Assembly (NCBI GenBank): GCA_030386875.1
Contig: CM059559.1
Coordinates: forward strand, 5,515,177-5,579,176
Source: Morinoia aosen
Lineage: Eukaryota > Arthropoda > Malacostraca > Amphipoda > Talitridae
Reading direction: 5' to 3'
Length of the DNA: 64,000 nucleotides
Shown here one piece after another: positions 1 through 11,300 of this stretch. A program made the position numbers and the translations under genes. The notes under the pieces are model-generated. The model was not told where the DNA came from, made no database searches, and worked only from the letters and a program-made list of their open reading frames with translations. Numbering within the stretch: the first letter of the stretch is position 1; each line of letters begins with the position of its first letter.

Positions 1-86
1 TTGCAATCTATTTTTTTTATGGCGTTTGCTGGTTTTGCCCTGGTAAGTCGGCGTGATCTGACCCGCCAGGGCGACGTCATTAATTG

Positions 87-3000
87 TGCCCTCATGGTGA
101 TGCCAGTCACAGCGCCCTCGTAGTGATGCCAGTCACAGCGCCCTCGTGGTGATGCCAGTCACAGCGCCCTCATGGTGATGCCAGTCACAGCGCCCTCGTG
201 GTGATGCCAGTCACAGCGCCCTCGTGGTGATGCCAGTCACAGCGCCCTCGTGGTGATGCCAGTCACAGCGCCCTCGTAGTGATGCCAGTCACAGCGCCCT
301 CGTGGTGATGCCAGTCACAGCGCCCTCGTGGTGATGCCAGTCACAGCGCCCTCGTGGTGATGCCAGTCACAGCGCCCTCGTAGTGATGCCAGTCACAGCG
401 CCCTCGTAGTGATGCCAGTCACAGCGCCCTCGTGGTGATGCCAGTCACAGCGCCCTCGTGGTGATGCCAGTCACAGCGCCCTCGTAGTGATACCAGTCAC
501 AGCGCCCTCGTGGTGATGCCAGTCACAGCGCCCTCGTGGTGATGCCAGTCACAGCGCCCTCGTGGTGATGCCAGTCACAGCGCCCTCGTGGTGATGCCAG
601 TCACAGCGCCCTCGTGGTGATGCCAGTCACAGCGCCCTCATGGTGATGCCAGTCACAGCGCCCTCGTGGTGATGCCAGTCACAGCGCCCTCGTGGTGATG
701 CCAGTCACAGCGCCCTCGTGGTGATGCCAGTCACAGCGCCCTCGTGGTGATGCCAGTCACAGCGCCCTCATGGTGATGCCAGTCACAGCGCCCTCGTGGT
801 GATGCCAGTCACAGCGCCCTCGTGGTGATGCCAGTCACAGCGCCCTCATGGTGATGCCAGTCACAGCGCCCTCGTGGTGATGCCAGTCACAGCGCCCTCA
901 TGGTGATGCCAGTCACAGCGCCCTCGTGGTGATGCCAGTCACAGCGCCCTCGTGGTGATGCCCGTCACAGCGCCCTCGTGGTGATGCCAGTCACAGCGCC
1001 CTCATGGTGATGCCAGTCACAGCGCCCTCGTGGTGATGCCAGTCACAGCGCCCTCGTGGTGATGCCAGTCACAGCGCCCTCGTGGTGATGCCAGTCACAG
1101 CGCCCTCGTGGTGATGCCAGTCACAGCGCCCTCGTGGTGATGCCAGTCACAGCGCCCTCGTGGTGATGCCAGTCACAGCGCCCTCGTGGTGATGCCAGTC
1201 ACAGCGCCCTCATGGTGATGCCAGTCACAGCGCCCTCGTGGTGATGCCAGTCACAGCGCCCTCATGGTGATGCCAGTCACAGCGCCCTCGTGGTGATGCC
1301 AGTCACAGCGCCCTCGTGGTGATGCCAGTCACAGCGCCCTCGTGGTGATGCCAGTCACAGCGCCCTCGTGGTGATGCCAGTCACAGCGCCCTCGTGGTGA
1401 TGCCAGTCACAGCGCCCTCGTAGTGATGCCAGTCACAGCGCCCCCGTGGTGATGCCAGTCACAGCGCCCTCGTGGTGATGCCAGTCACAGCGCCCTCGTG
1501 GTGATGCCAGTCACAGCGCCCTCGTGGTGATGCCAGTCACAGCGCCCTCGTGGTGATGCCAGTCACAGCGCCCTCGTGGTGATGCCAGTCACAGCGCCCT
1601 CGTGGTGATGCCAGTCACAGCGCCCTCGTGGTGATGCCAGTCACAGCGCCCTCGTGGTGATGCCAGTCACAGCGCCCTCGTGGTGATGCCAGTCACAGCG
1701 CCCTCGTGGTGATGCCAGTCACAGCGCCCTCGTGGTGATGCCAGTCACAGCGCCCTCGTGGTGATGCCAGTCACAGCGCCCTCGTGGTGATGCCAGTCAC
1801 AGCGCCCTCGTGGTGATGCCAGTCACAGCGCCCTCATGGTGATGCCAGTCACAGCGCCCTCGTGGTGATGCCAGTCACAGCGCCCTCGTGGTGATGCCAG
1901 TTACAGCGCCCTCGTGGTGATGCCAGTCACAGCGCCCTCGTGGTGATGCCAGTCACAGCGCCCTCGTAGTGATGCCAGTCACAGCGCCCTCGTGGTGATG
2001 CCAGTCACAGCGCCCTCGTGGTGATGCCAGTCACAGCGCCCTCGTAGTGATGCCAGTCACAGCGCCCTCGTGGTGATGCCAGTCACAGCGCCCTCGTGGT
2101 GATGCCAGTCACAGCGCCCTCGTGGTGATGCCAGTCACAGCGCCCTCGTAGTGATGCCAGTCACAGCGCCCTCGTGGTGATGCCAGTCACAGCGCCCTCG
2201 TGGTGATGCCAGTCACAGCGCCCTCGTGGTGATGCCAGTCACAGCGCCCTCGTGGTGATGCCAGTCACAGCGCCCTCGTGGTGATGCCAGTCACAGCGCC
2301 CTCGTGGTGATGCCAGTCACAGCGCCCTCGTGGTGATGCCAGTCACAGCGCCCTCATGGTGATGCCAGTCACAGCGCCCTCGTGGTGATGCCAGTCACAG
2401 CGCCCTCGTGGTGATGCCAGTCACAGCGCCCTCGTGGTGATGCCAGTCACAGCGCCCTCGTGGTGATGCCAGTCACAGCGCCCTCGTGGTGATGCCAGTT
2501 ACAGCGCCCTCGTGGTGATGCCAGTCACAGCACCCTCGTAGTGATGCCAGTCACAGTGCCCTCGTGGTGATGCCAGTCACAGCGCCCTCGTGGTGATGCC
2601 AGTCACAGCGCCCTCGTGGTGATGCCAGTCACAGCGCCCTCGTAGTGATGCCAGTCACAGCGCCCTCGTGGTGATGCCAGTCACAGCGCCCTCGTGGTGA
2701 TGCCAGTCACAGCGCCCTCGTGGTGATGCCAGTTACAGCGCCCTCGTGGTGATGCCAGTCACAGCGCCCTCGTGGTGATGCCAGTCACAGCGCCCTCATG
2801 GTGATGCCAGTCACAGCGCCCTCGTGGTGATGCCAGTCACAGCGCCCTCGTGGTGATGCCAGTCACAGCGCCCTCGTAGTGATGCCAGTCACAGCGCCCT
2901 CGTGGTGATGCCAGTCACAGCGCCCTCGTAGTGATACCAGTCACAGCGCCCTCGTGGTGATGCCAGTCACAGCGCCCTCGTAGTGATACCAGTCACAGCG

Positions 3001-3709
3001 CCCTCGTGGTGATGCCAGTCACAGCGCCCTCGTAGTGATGCCAGTCACAGCGCCCTCGTGGTGATGCCAGTCACAGCGCCCTCGTAGTGATACCAGTCAC
3101 AGCGCCCTCGTGGTGATGCCAGTCACAGCGCCCTCGTGGTGATGCCAGTCACAGCGCCCTCGTGGTGATGCCAGTCACAGCGCCCTCGTGGTGATGCCAG
3201 TCACAGCGCCCTCGTGGTGATGCCAGTCACAGCGCCCTCGTAGTGATACCAGTCACAGCGCCCTCGTGGTGATGCCAGTCACAGCGCCCTCGTGGTGATG
3301 CCAGTCACAGCGCCCTCGTGGTGATGCCAGTCACAGCGCCCTCGTGGTGATGCCAGTCACAGCGCCCTCGTGGTGATGCCAGTCACAGCGCCCTCGTAGT
3401 GATACCAGTCACAGCGCCCTCGTGGTGATGCCAGTCACAGCGCCCTCGTGGTGATGCCAGTCACAGCGCCCTCGTGGTGATGCCAGTCACAGCGCCCTCG
3501 TAGTGATACCAGTCACAGCGCCCTCGTGGTGATGCCAGTCACAGCGCCCTCATGGTGATGCCAGTCACAGCGCCCTCGTGGTGATGCCAGTCACAGCGCC
3601 CTCGTAGTGATACCAGTCACAGCGCCCTCGTGGTGATGCCAGTCACAGCGCCCTCATGGTGATGCCAGTCACAGCGCCCTCGTGGTGATGCCAGTCACAG
3701 CGCCCTCAC
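87..3709. repeat. 26-bp minisatellite, about 139 copies
   Basis: Head-to-tail array with core GTGGTGATGCCAGTCAC. The monomer at 125 and the one at 3661 are exactly 136 x 26 bp apart, so there is no net indel. Variation is almost all G/A transitions at three positions (CTCGT/CTCAT, GTGGT/GTAGT, GATGCC/GATACC). The GATACC variant clusters in the distal third with spacings of 2, 4 or 6 monomers. Both strands of the monomer contain TGA, so the array has no long open frame and no coding potential. Confidence 0.97.
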
Positions 3710-4822
3710 CCGTCACGGCATTACGCTCTAATCTATAATGAATGCCTTTACGCTCTCTGCCTGGCTTTACTTCGCACGTGTCTGCGTTCCCGAAAATGAC
3801 GGGCTGTGTTCAGGCTTGGGCTGTGGTTCGTTTGGGAAAACTGTTTTTAAATGAGCAATCAAAGTGTGTTGCTACTACTTTAGATTCTTTTTTTCTCATG
3901 TTAGGTTTGAAGCGTGAGCTTGATGTGTCAATAAATGGATTTCAATCATCGTTCTGAATAATTTGTAATTCAAAACGGAAATTTAGGGTCAAGATATAGT
4001 GTTCAGGTATCCAGTTTACAGGGTGTCACCAGTCAAACCTGCAACATACTTGAACGCATTTTGTTGTCGTTTGTATTAAAGATCTAAGCTGTATAATTTT
4101 ATGGGTTCTGCACGAGTTAGAGGTGTGAAATAAAGAAAGTTGCTACAGCTGTTGATTTAGTGGACAACGTGTTCAGGCTATTCAATGCGATGTTGTTGCC
4201 AAATCAGTGTTAATTTCCCTGTAAATATTAACTCTATGAAAATGGAAATTTTATCAGTATTTCATGATTTAGTCTATGATACTTGGCGTTGATAAGCGAG
4301 AAAATTTCGTGGCTTTGCAATAATCTGATATTTTATTTGATAATGGGATGTTTTCCATTGTATCTTAAAAAATATTACGACGAAGATTTCTTCAACTGAA
4401 TGTTAAAAATCATGACATTTATTTGTGAGTTTACATAGTATAACATCATAATTTTCTGCATTTGATAAATAATAATTATGAGATCCACATTTCCGGTTTC
4501 ATCTTCCATTGCATCAAAATTTTCTTCGTTTCAAAAAACTTTGTGGATAGCTAATAATAACTCGACATGACCGGAACACTCTCTTTGAAACATGCATATA
4601 AGTAAACTCATTTTAAGTTTCTCCTTCGATTTGATAGCTAAATTCGTTCTTGGCAACACACTGTGTAAAAGGTACGATTAAAGATTGAAGTTGAAAAAGG
4701 AAGTTGTAGATGCTGAAAAACAAGACGTCTGTGAACCGAAAAAAGATCGGTCTCAAGAAATACTATTTCATTTTGAGGAAGAATCGGTGGACATAACTTT
4801 GAGCTCGGGACCTAACATTTTA
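3710..4822. other. AT-rich spacer, no gene recognised
   Basis: Non-repetitive AT-rich DNA with only short open frames (the longest about 70 codons), none resembling a known protein. No RNA gene or transposon end was seen. Confidence 0.6.
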
Positions 4823-4875
4823 CCCCTGGGTGCACTAATTCCCATTGATTCAATAGCTGGTATCTCTCTGAGGGG
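4823..4875 (-). mobile_element. Isolated inverted copy of the SINE-family head
   Basis: On the minus strand these 53 bp match the first about 52 bp of the dispersed SINE-like family: the CCCCTCAG start, GGGAATTAG in the middle and CCAGGGG at the end. The rest of the element does not follow. The nearest body copy (5103-5399) starts 230 bp away in the opposite orientation and is 5' truncated. This may be a remnant of an older insertion or a head that moved on its own. Confidence 0.7.
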
Positions 4876-5102
4876 TCCAGCGTTCGAATGAAACGCTTTG
4901 GTGCTCGAACGTTCCCTACCGTGAACCTTCGTGCTGTACGTCACACATAAGCTTCAGTGTCTCAGCAATGGTTTTGTTGCGATAGGGAGGCATGAGACAT
5001 GCTGTCTCAGGATAAGTTTTGGAACCGTGTATTGTAATAATTCAAATTTTGACCGTGCGTTTCATTCGTTTAATGTAATATTCCGTTCTTAATGTCAGAG
5101 GA

Positions 5103-5399
5103 AGGGCCTGAGCTGAGAGTTAGGTAGGCCTTCTTTTTGTTGAAATAAAATGTTTTTGTTATGTTAAGGACCACCTTTTTTCGGTTCACTGCTGTCCTGT
5201 TTTTCAGCACCTACTACTGTCTTCTTCAACTTTGGTCTTGTTTCATAATCTTCTTTCACAACTAACTGTTTCTATGCCTTTCTGCGTAGATTCCGCGTTT
5301 CCTTAACTCCATACTAAATGGTGCCTTCCTCCTTCCTCTCTTTGGATCGCAATTGTTGCTGGGTAGGGAGGCTAAAACTAACGACTAATCTAACTAATC
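5103..5399 (+). mobile_element. SINE-like element, 5'-truncated copy
   Basis: It matches the body of the family from GGGCCTGAGCTGAGAG onward, then AAGGACCACCTTTTTTCGG, CTAAATGGTGCCTTCC and the 3' block TAGGGAGGCT, ending in a TAATCT-type tail. A 13-bp direct repeat TAATGTCAGAGGA flanks it at 5090-5102 and 5400-5412. The missing head, intact tail and target-site duplication fit target-primed reverse transcription. It has no coding frame. Confidence 0.9.
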
Positions 5400-5412
5400 T
5401 AATGTCAGAGGA

Positions 5413-6557
5413 GCGTACAGTACCTTGTGTGATGGGTGTATTCCTTTCCCACTCTTGAAGGGAATTTCAAAGAATCTTTTTAGTTTGAAAGAATCATTCC
5501 AAAAATCTTTAGGGTGTGAATGAATGTTAATGTATTTCATGGTTTTTACGTTTTTTTCGGTATCTAAGGTAAGAATTCCTTCCCAAATTTCGTTTTTAGT
5601 TCGTCAAACTGGAATACAATTTTGCGTCCGTGGAAAATTGACTGAAAAATTCACTGAATTTCTTTGTGCTCAACTCAACTCTGAGGAAACAGTGGTCAAA
5701 CTTCTGCAGACGCTATCAATTACACTAATAATGGGCACTGTTAAAATTGAAGGCTCTTTTGAAGAGTAATTATCTTGAAAATACACTGTTGAAAGTGGAT
5801 GCTTTTTTCAATATAAATGAACATAAATAATTATAAAAACGCTGTTAAAATTGAAGGCGAGTTTCAGTAGTAATGGTCTTGAATTATAATAGCAATAGAC
5901 ACTGAACAAATTGAAGGCAATGAAGAGAAGTATTGAGCTCTGAAGTGAAGAGGCGCTGCTTGATTACTTACGCTGCACGCGCGCCTGAGCGTTAATGCGA
6001 GTTTTGATCGCTTTATTCTCATTGGTATTCATGATACGCGACGTGGCTAATGGCGTCTCTAATGCTCCAATTTTCATGCCATCATAAGCTTAATTATTCA
6101 GCCATAAAATCCGGAGCTGCCCTTTAGCTTTTTTTCTCAACTCTAAACTAGCGAAACAATGTTATCGAATAGCCTTGTTTAATCTAAGATTAGCGAATCT
6201 AATTGAAGGGTTTTCAGTTTTTTATTTATTTAATGGAGCAAGTTTTTTCACGTGGGGATTTTATGGCTGTTTGATTCCGCAGTTAATTACAATAATTTCC
6301 TGGTACCGCAAAGATCCTTTGTTTTGGTTGTAATTTTCGAGCATAGAGTGCATTGTGTAGAGAATAGAGTGCATTTTCTGGTTCCAGCCGTTTTAGCTCG
6401 TTTTTATGCTCTTTTGGCGTCATTTCTTTCCAACTCCTCAACTTACGAAATTGTTCAAGTCTATTCCATGTTGGCCGACGAAAAAATTGCTAATCGAATG
6501 ATAATAACTTAAAACGTGTTTGCGAGACAGCTCACAATCATCATTATCTACGACTGA
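5413..6557. other. AT-rich spacer, no gene recognised
   Basis: Unique DNA with short frames only. A locally repeated phrase near 5740-5910 (GTTAAAATTGAAGGC and variants, three occurrences) suggests a small degenerate duplication. Nothing else could be supported. Confidence 0.55.
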
Positions 6558-6572
6558 ATTAAAGCTTTTTGG

Positions 6573-6931
6573 CCCCTCACGGGGATACAACTATCGTATC
6601 AATGGGAATTAGCGCTCCCAGGGGAAAATGTGAAGGCCTGAGCTGCGAGTTAGGTAAGCCTTCTTTTTGTTGAAATAAAATATTTTTGTTATGTTAAGGA
6701 CCACCTTTTTTCGGTTCACTGCTGTCCTGTTTTTTAGCACCTCTGACTTTCTTCTTCAACTTTTATCTTATTTCATTAACTTCATTCTTAACTTGCTGTT
6801 TCTATGCCCCTTCTGTATAGATTCCTCATTCTCTTATTTCCATACTAAATGGTGCCTTCCTCCTTCCTCTCTTCGATACGCTTTTTTTGAAGCGTTTAGG
6901 GAGGCTTAAACTAACTTATAATCTTAATCTC
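6573..6931 (+). mobile_element. SINE-like element, near full length
   Basis: It has the family head (CCCCTCACGGGGATACAAC, then GGGAATTAGCGCTCCCAGG), body and TAATCT tail. A diverged 16-bp target-site duplication is visible: ATTAAAGCTTTTTGGC at 6558-6573 and ATTAAGGTACTTTGGC at 6932-6947, 12 of 16 matching. This suggests an older insertion than the copies at 27928 and 57822. Confidence 0.85.
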
Positions 6932-7109
6932 ATTAAGGTACTTTGGCTAAACTCAAGTCCAGGTCTCAGGTCTCTTCTTGATGTATTTATCTTTTTATTA
7001 CGGCGAAAAATTATTGAAGTATTTACCGTATCACCTTTACGGGTGATATTATTGGCGTGAAATCGATGAAAGCAAGGGCTCTATTTAACGCTCAATGCTC
7101 CAATTGTGC

Positions 7110-7690
7110 GGGTTCTGTGTGAGCTGGGGGTTCTGTGTGAGTAGGGGTTTTTGGGTGAGTTGGGGGTTTTGTGTGAGTTGGGGGTTCTGGGTGAGTTGGG
7201 GGTTCTGGGTGAGTTGGGGGTTCTGGGTGAGTTGGGGGTTCTGTGTGAGTTGGGGGTTCTGTGTGAGTTGGGGGTTCTGTGTGAGTTGGGGGTTCTGTGT
7301 GAGTTGGGGGTTCTGTGTGAGTTGGAGGTTTTGGGTGAGTTGGGGGTTTTGGGTGAGTTGGGGGTTTTGGGTGAGTTGGGGGTTTTGGGTGAGTTGGGGG
7401 TTTTGGGTGAGTTGGAGGTTTTGGGTGAGTAGGGGGTTTTGGGTGAGTTGGGGGTTTTGGGTGAGTTGGGTGTTTTGGGTGAGTTGGGGGTTTTGGGTGA
7501 GTTGGGGGTTTTGGGCGAGTAGGGGGTTTTGGGCGAGTAGGGGGTTTTGGGCGAGTAGGGGGTTTTGGGTGAGTTGGGGGTTTTGGGTGAGTTGGGGGTT
7601 TTTTGTGAGTTGGGGGTTTTGGGTGTGTTGGGGGTTTTGGGTGAGTTGGGGGTTTTGGGTGAGTTGGGGGTTTTGTGTGAGTTGGGGGTC
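7110..7690. repeat. 18-bp G-rich minisatellite, about 32 copies
   Basis: The monomer is close to GTTGGGGGTTTTGGGTGA on the plus strand. Each unit carries a G5 and usually a G3 run separated by 4-6 bases, a G-quadruplex-capable pattern. Monomers fall in blocks, GGGTTCTGTGTGA in the left third and GGGTTTTGGGTGA elsewhere. The length is a multiple of three and the C-rich strand lacks stops, so the array-long frames are trivial. Confidence 0.96.
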
Positions 7691-7765
7691 CTGTTCATAT
7701 TCGTCCATACCTGAAATTCATGATTTTTTTGTATTGTTGAGTTGACATCTGGAGTTTCTGTGGCT

Positions 7766-8002
7766 CAGCTTAACACGTTCCCTGCGATGGGCTAAACTGA
7801 AACTGAAGTTCAGTGTTCAAATTAAATTCATCTGTAGTAAAAAATTTTGACAATAGCAAACATTTACTGAATCGTGCCTTGATGTAGCTTTTGTTGAGTA
7901 TTTACAAAAGTTGAGTTAGTGACTGCAGGTCGGTCAGCAGCATTAGGATAATCCCCTCAATGACCACCGGTGGGTGCCTTCGCAGGAAACGTGTTGAAAT
8001 TG
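7766..8002 (-). mobile_element. MITE B, copy 1
   Basis: The left end reads TTAACACGTTCCCTGCGATG. The right end read on the minus strand is TTCAACACGTTTCCTGCGAA, giving imperfect terminal inverted repeats of about 20 bp. The ACCGGTGG block characteristic of the family lies near the right end. TTAA or TTGA at both outer edges would fit a TTAA target site, but the ends do not start CCC as most piggyBac elements do. It has no coding frame. It lies about 350 bp left of the 35-bp array. Confidence 0.75.
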
Positions 8003-8346
8003 CTGCGTTTATGAATATCCAGAAAAGTTTTTGAGCGCGACAAACTAAAAAAGATTCGATTTGATTTTGACGGTCGAGTCTGTCTCCACGGGCACAACTT
8101 AGTTTTGGGCGGTACTTTTGATATTTTAGCATATTTAATTTTTCTGAATAATGTTTACGTGCATAAATTTTGTGGTATTGATTTTACATGCTTTATTTAT
8201 TTTTATTTCTCTGAAATCTAATTTGTTAATTACTATGCAAGATGACATGCGTAGAAATTTTCTTTATCAGTATGATATTTTGGAATTATCGTCAGTTCTG
8301 CCATCCGGTCAGTGTTCCTGATCAACTCAGCCCACACACCACACTC
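8003..8346. other. Unique spacer between MITE B and the 35-bp array
   Basis: AT-rich sequence without a recognisable gene. The last about 60 bp before the array are non-repetitive. Confidence 0.5.
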
Positions 8347-11300
8347 CCATGTACACTGACGCTCTCCATCTTCCAAATCTCCCATGTACACTGACGCTCT
8401 CCATCTTCCACATCTCCCATGTACACTGACGCTCTCCATCTTCCACATCTCCCATGTACACTGACGCTCTCCATCTTCCACATCTCCCATGTACACTGAC
8501 GCTCTCCATCTTCCACATCTCCCTTGTACACTGACGCTTTCCATCTTCCACATCTCCCTTGTACACTGACGCTCTCCATCTTCCACATCTCCCTTGTGCG
8601 CTGACGTTCTCCATTTTCCACATATCCCTTGTACACTGACGCTTTCCATCTTCCACATCTCCCTTGTACACTGACGCTCTCCATCTTCCACATCTCCCTT
8701 GTGCACTGACGTTCTCCATCTTCCACATCTCCCTTGTACACTGACGCTCTCCATCTTCCACATCTCCCTTGTGCACTGACGTTCTCCATCTTCCACATCT
8801 CCCATGTACACTGACGTTCTCCATCTTCCACATCTCCCATGTACACTGACGCTTTCCACCTTCCACATCTCCCATGTACACTGACGCTCTCCACCTTCCA
8901 CATCTCCCATGTACACTGACGCTCTCCATCTTCCACATCTCCCATGTACACTGACGTTCTCCATCTTCCACATCTCCCATGTACACTGACGCTCTCCATC
9001 TTCCACATCTCCCATGTACACTGACGCTCTCCATCTTCCACATCTCCCATGTACACTGACGTTCTCCATCTTCCACATCTCCCATGTACACTGACGCTCT
9101 CCATCTTCCACATCTCCCTTGTGCACTGACGCTTTCCATCTTCCACATCTCCCATGTACACTGACGTTCTCCATCTTCCACATCTCCCATGTACACTGAC
9201 GCTCTCCATCTTCCACATCTCCCATGTACACTGACGCTCTCCATCTTCCACATCTCCCATGTACACTGACGTTCTCCATCTTCCACATCTCCCATGTACA
9301 CTGACGCTCTCCATCTTCCACATCTCCCATGTACACTGACGCTCTCCATCTTCCACATCTCCCATGTACACTGACGCTCTCCATCTTCCACATCTCCCTT
9401 GTGCACTGACGCTTTCCATCTTCCACATCTCCCATGTACACTGACGCTCTCCATCTTCCACATCTCCCATGTACACTGACGCTCTCCATCTTCCACATCT
9501 CCCATGTACACTGACGCTCTCCATCTTCCACATCTCCCATGTACACTGACGCTCTCCATCTTCCACATCTCCCATGTACACTGACGTTCTCCATCTTCCA
9601 CATCTCCCATGTACACTGACGCTCTCCATCTTCCACATCTCCCATGTACACTGACGCTCTCCATCTTCCACATCTCCCATGTACACTGACGTTCTCCATC
9701 TTCCACATCTCCCATGTGCACTGACGCTTTCCATCTTCCACATCTCCCATGTACACACGTTCTCCATCTTCCACATCTCCCATGTACACTGACGCTCTCC
9801 ATCTTCCACATCTCCCATGTACACTGACGCTCTCCATCTTCCACATCTCCCATGTACACTGACGTTCTCCATCTTCCACATCTCCCATGTACACTGACGC
9901 TCTCCATCTTCCACATCTCCCATGTACACTGACGCTCTCCATCTTCCACATCTCCCATGTACACTGACGTTCTCCATCTTCCACATCTCCCATGTACACT
10001 GACGCTCTCCATCTTCCACATCTCCCATGTGTACTGACGCTTTCCATCTTCCACATCTCCCATGTACACTGACGCTCTCCATCTTCCACATCTCCCTTGT
10101 GCACTGACGCTTTCCATCTTCCACATCTCCCATGTACACTGACGCTCTCCATCTTCCACATCTCCCTTGTGCACTGACGCTCTCCATCTTCCACATCTCC
10201 CATGTACACTGACGCTCTCCATCTTCCACATCTCCCATGTACACTGACGTTCTCCATCTTCCACATCTCCCTTGTGCACTGACGCTTTCCATCTTCCACA
10301 TCTCCCATGTACACTGACGTTCTCCATCTTCCACATCTCCCATGTACACTGACGCTCTCCATCTTCCACATCTCCCATGTACACTGACGTTCTCCATCTT
10401 CCACATCTCCCATGAACACTGACGCTCTCCACCTTCCACATCTCCCTTGTGCACTGACGCTTTCCATCTTCCACATCTCCCATGTACACTGACGCTCTCC
10501 ATCTTCCACATCTCCCATGTACACTGACGTTCTCCATCTTCCACATCTCCCATGTACACTGACGCTCTCCATCTTCCACATCTCCCATGTACACTGACGT
10601 TCTCCATCTTCCACATCTCCCATGTACACTGACGCTCTCCATCTTCCACATCTCCCATGTACACTGACGCTCTCCATCTTCCACATCTCCCTTGTGCACT
10701 GACGCTTTCCATCTTCCACATCTCCCATGTACAGTGACGCTCTCCATCTTCCACATCTCCCATGTACACTGACGCTCTCCATCTTCCACATCTCCCATGT
10801 ACACTGACGCTCTCCATCTTCCACATCTCCCATGTACACTGACGCTCTCCATCTTCCACATCTCCCATGTACACTGACGTTCTCCATCTTCCACATCTCC
10901 CATGTACACTGACGCTCTCCATCTTCCACATCTCCCATGTACACTGACGTTCTCCATCTTCCACATCTCCCATGTACACTGACGCTCTCCATCTTCCACA
11001 TCTCCCATGTGTACTGACGCTTTCCATCTTCCACATCTCCCATGTACACTGACGCTCTCCATCTTCCACATCTCCCTTGTGCACTGACGCTTTCCATCTT
11101 CCACATCTCCCATGTACACTGACGCTCTCCATCTTCCACATCTCCCTTGTGCACTGACGCTCTCCATCTTCCACATCTCCCATGTACACTGACGCTCTCC
11201 ATCTTCCACATCTCCCATGTACACTGACGTTCTCCATCTTCCACATCTCCCTTGTGCACTGACGCTTTCCATCTTCCACATCTCCCATGTACACTGACGT

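Noticed and set aside
87-3709. CRISPR-like appearance of a regularly spaced repeat
   Set aside because: The units are contiguous with no variable spacers and no cas genes, in a eukaryotic context.
7110-7690. G-rich array as telomeric repeat
   Set aside because: The 18-bp unit is not a TTAGG or TTAGGG-type telomere, and the array is internal.
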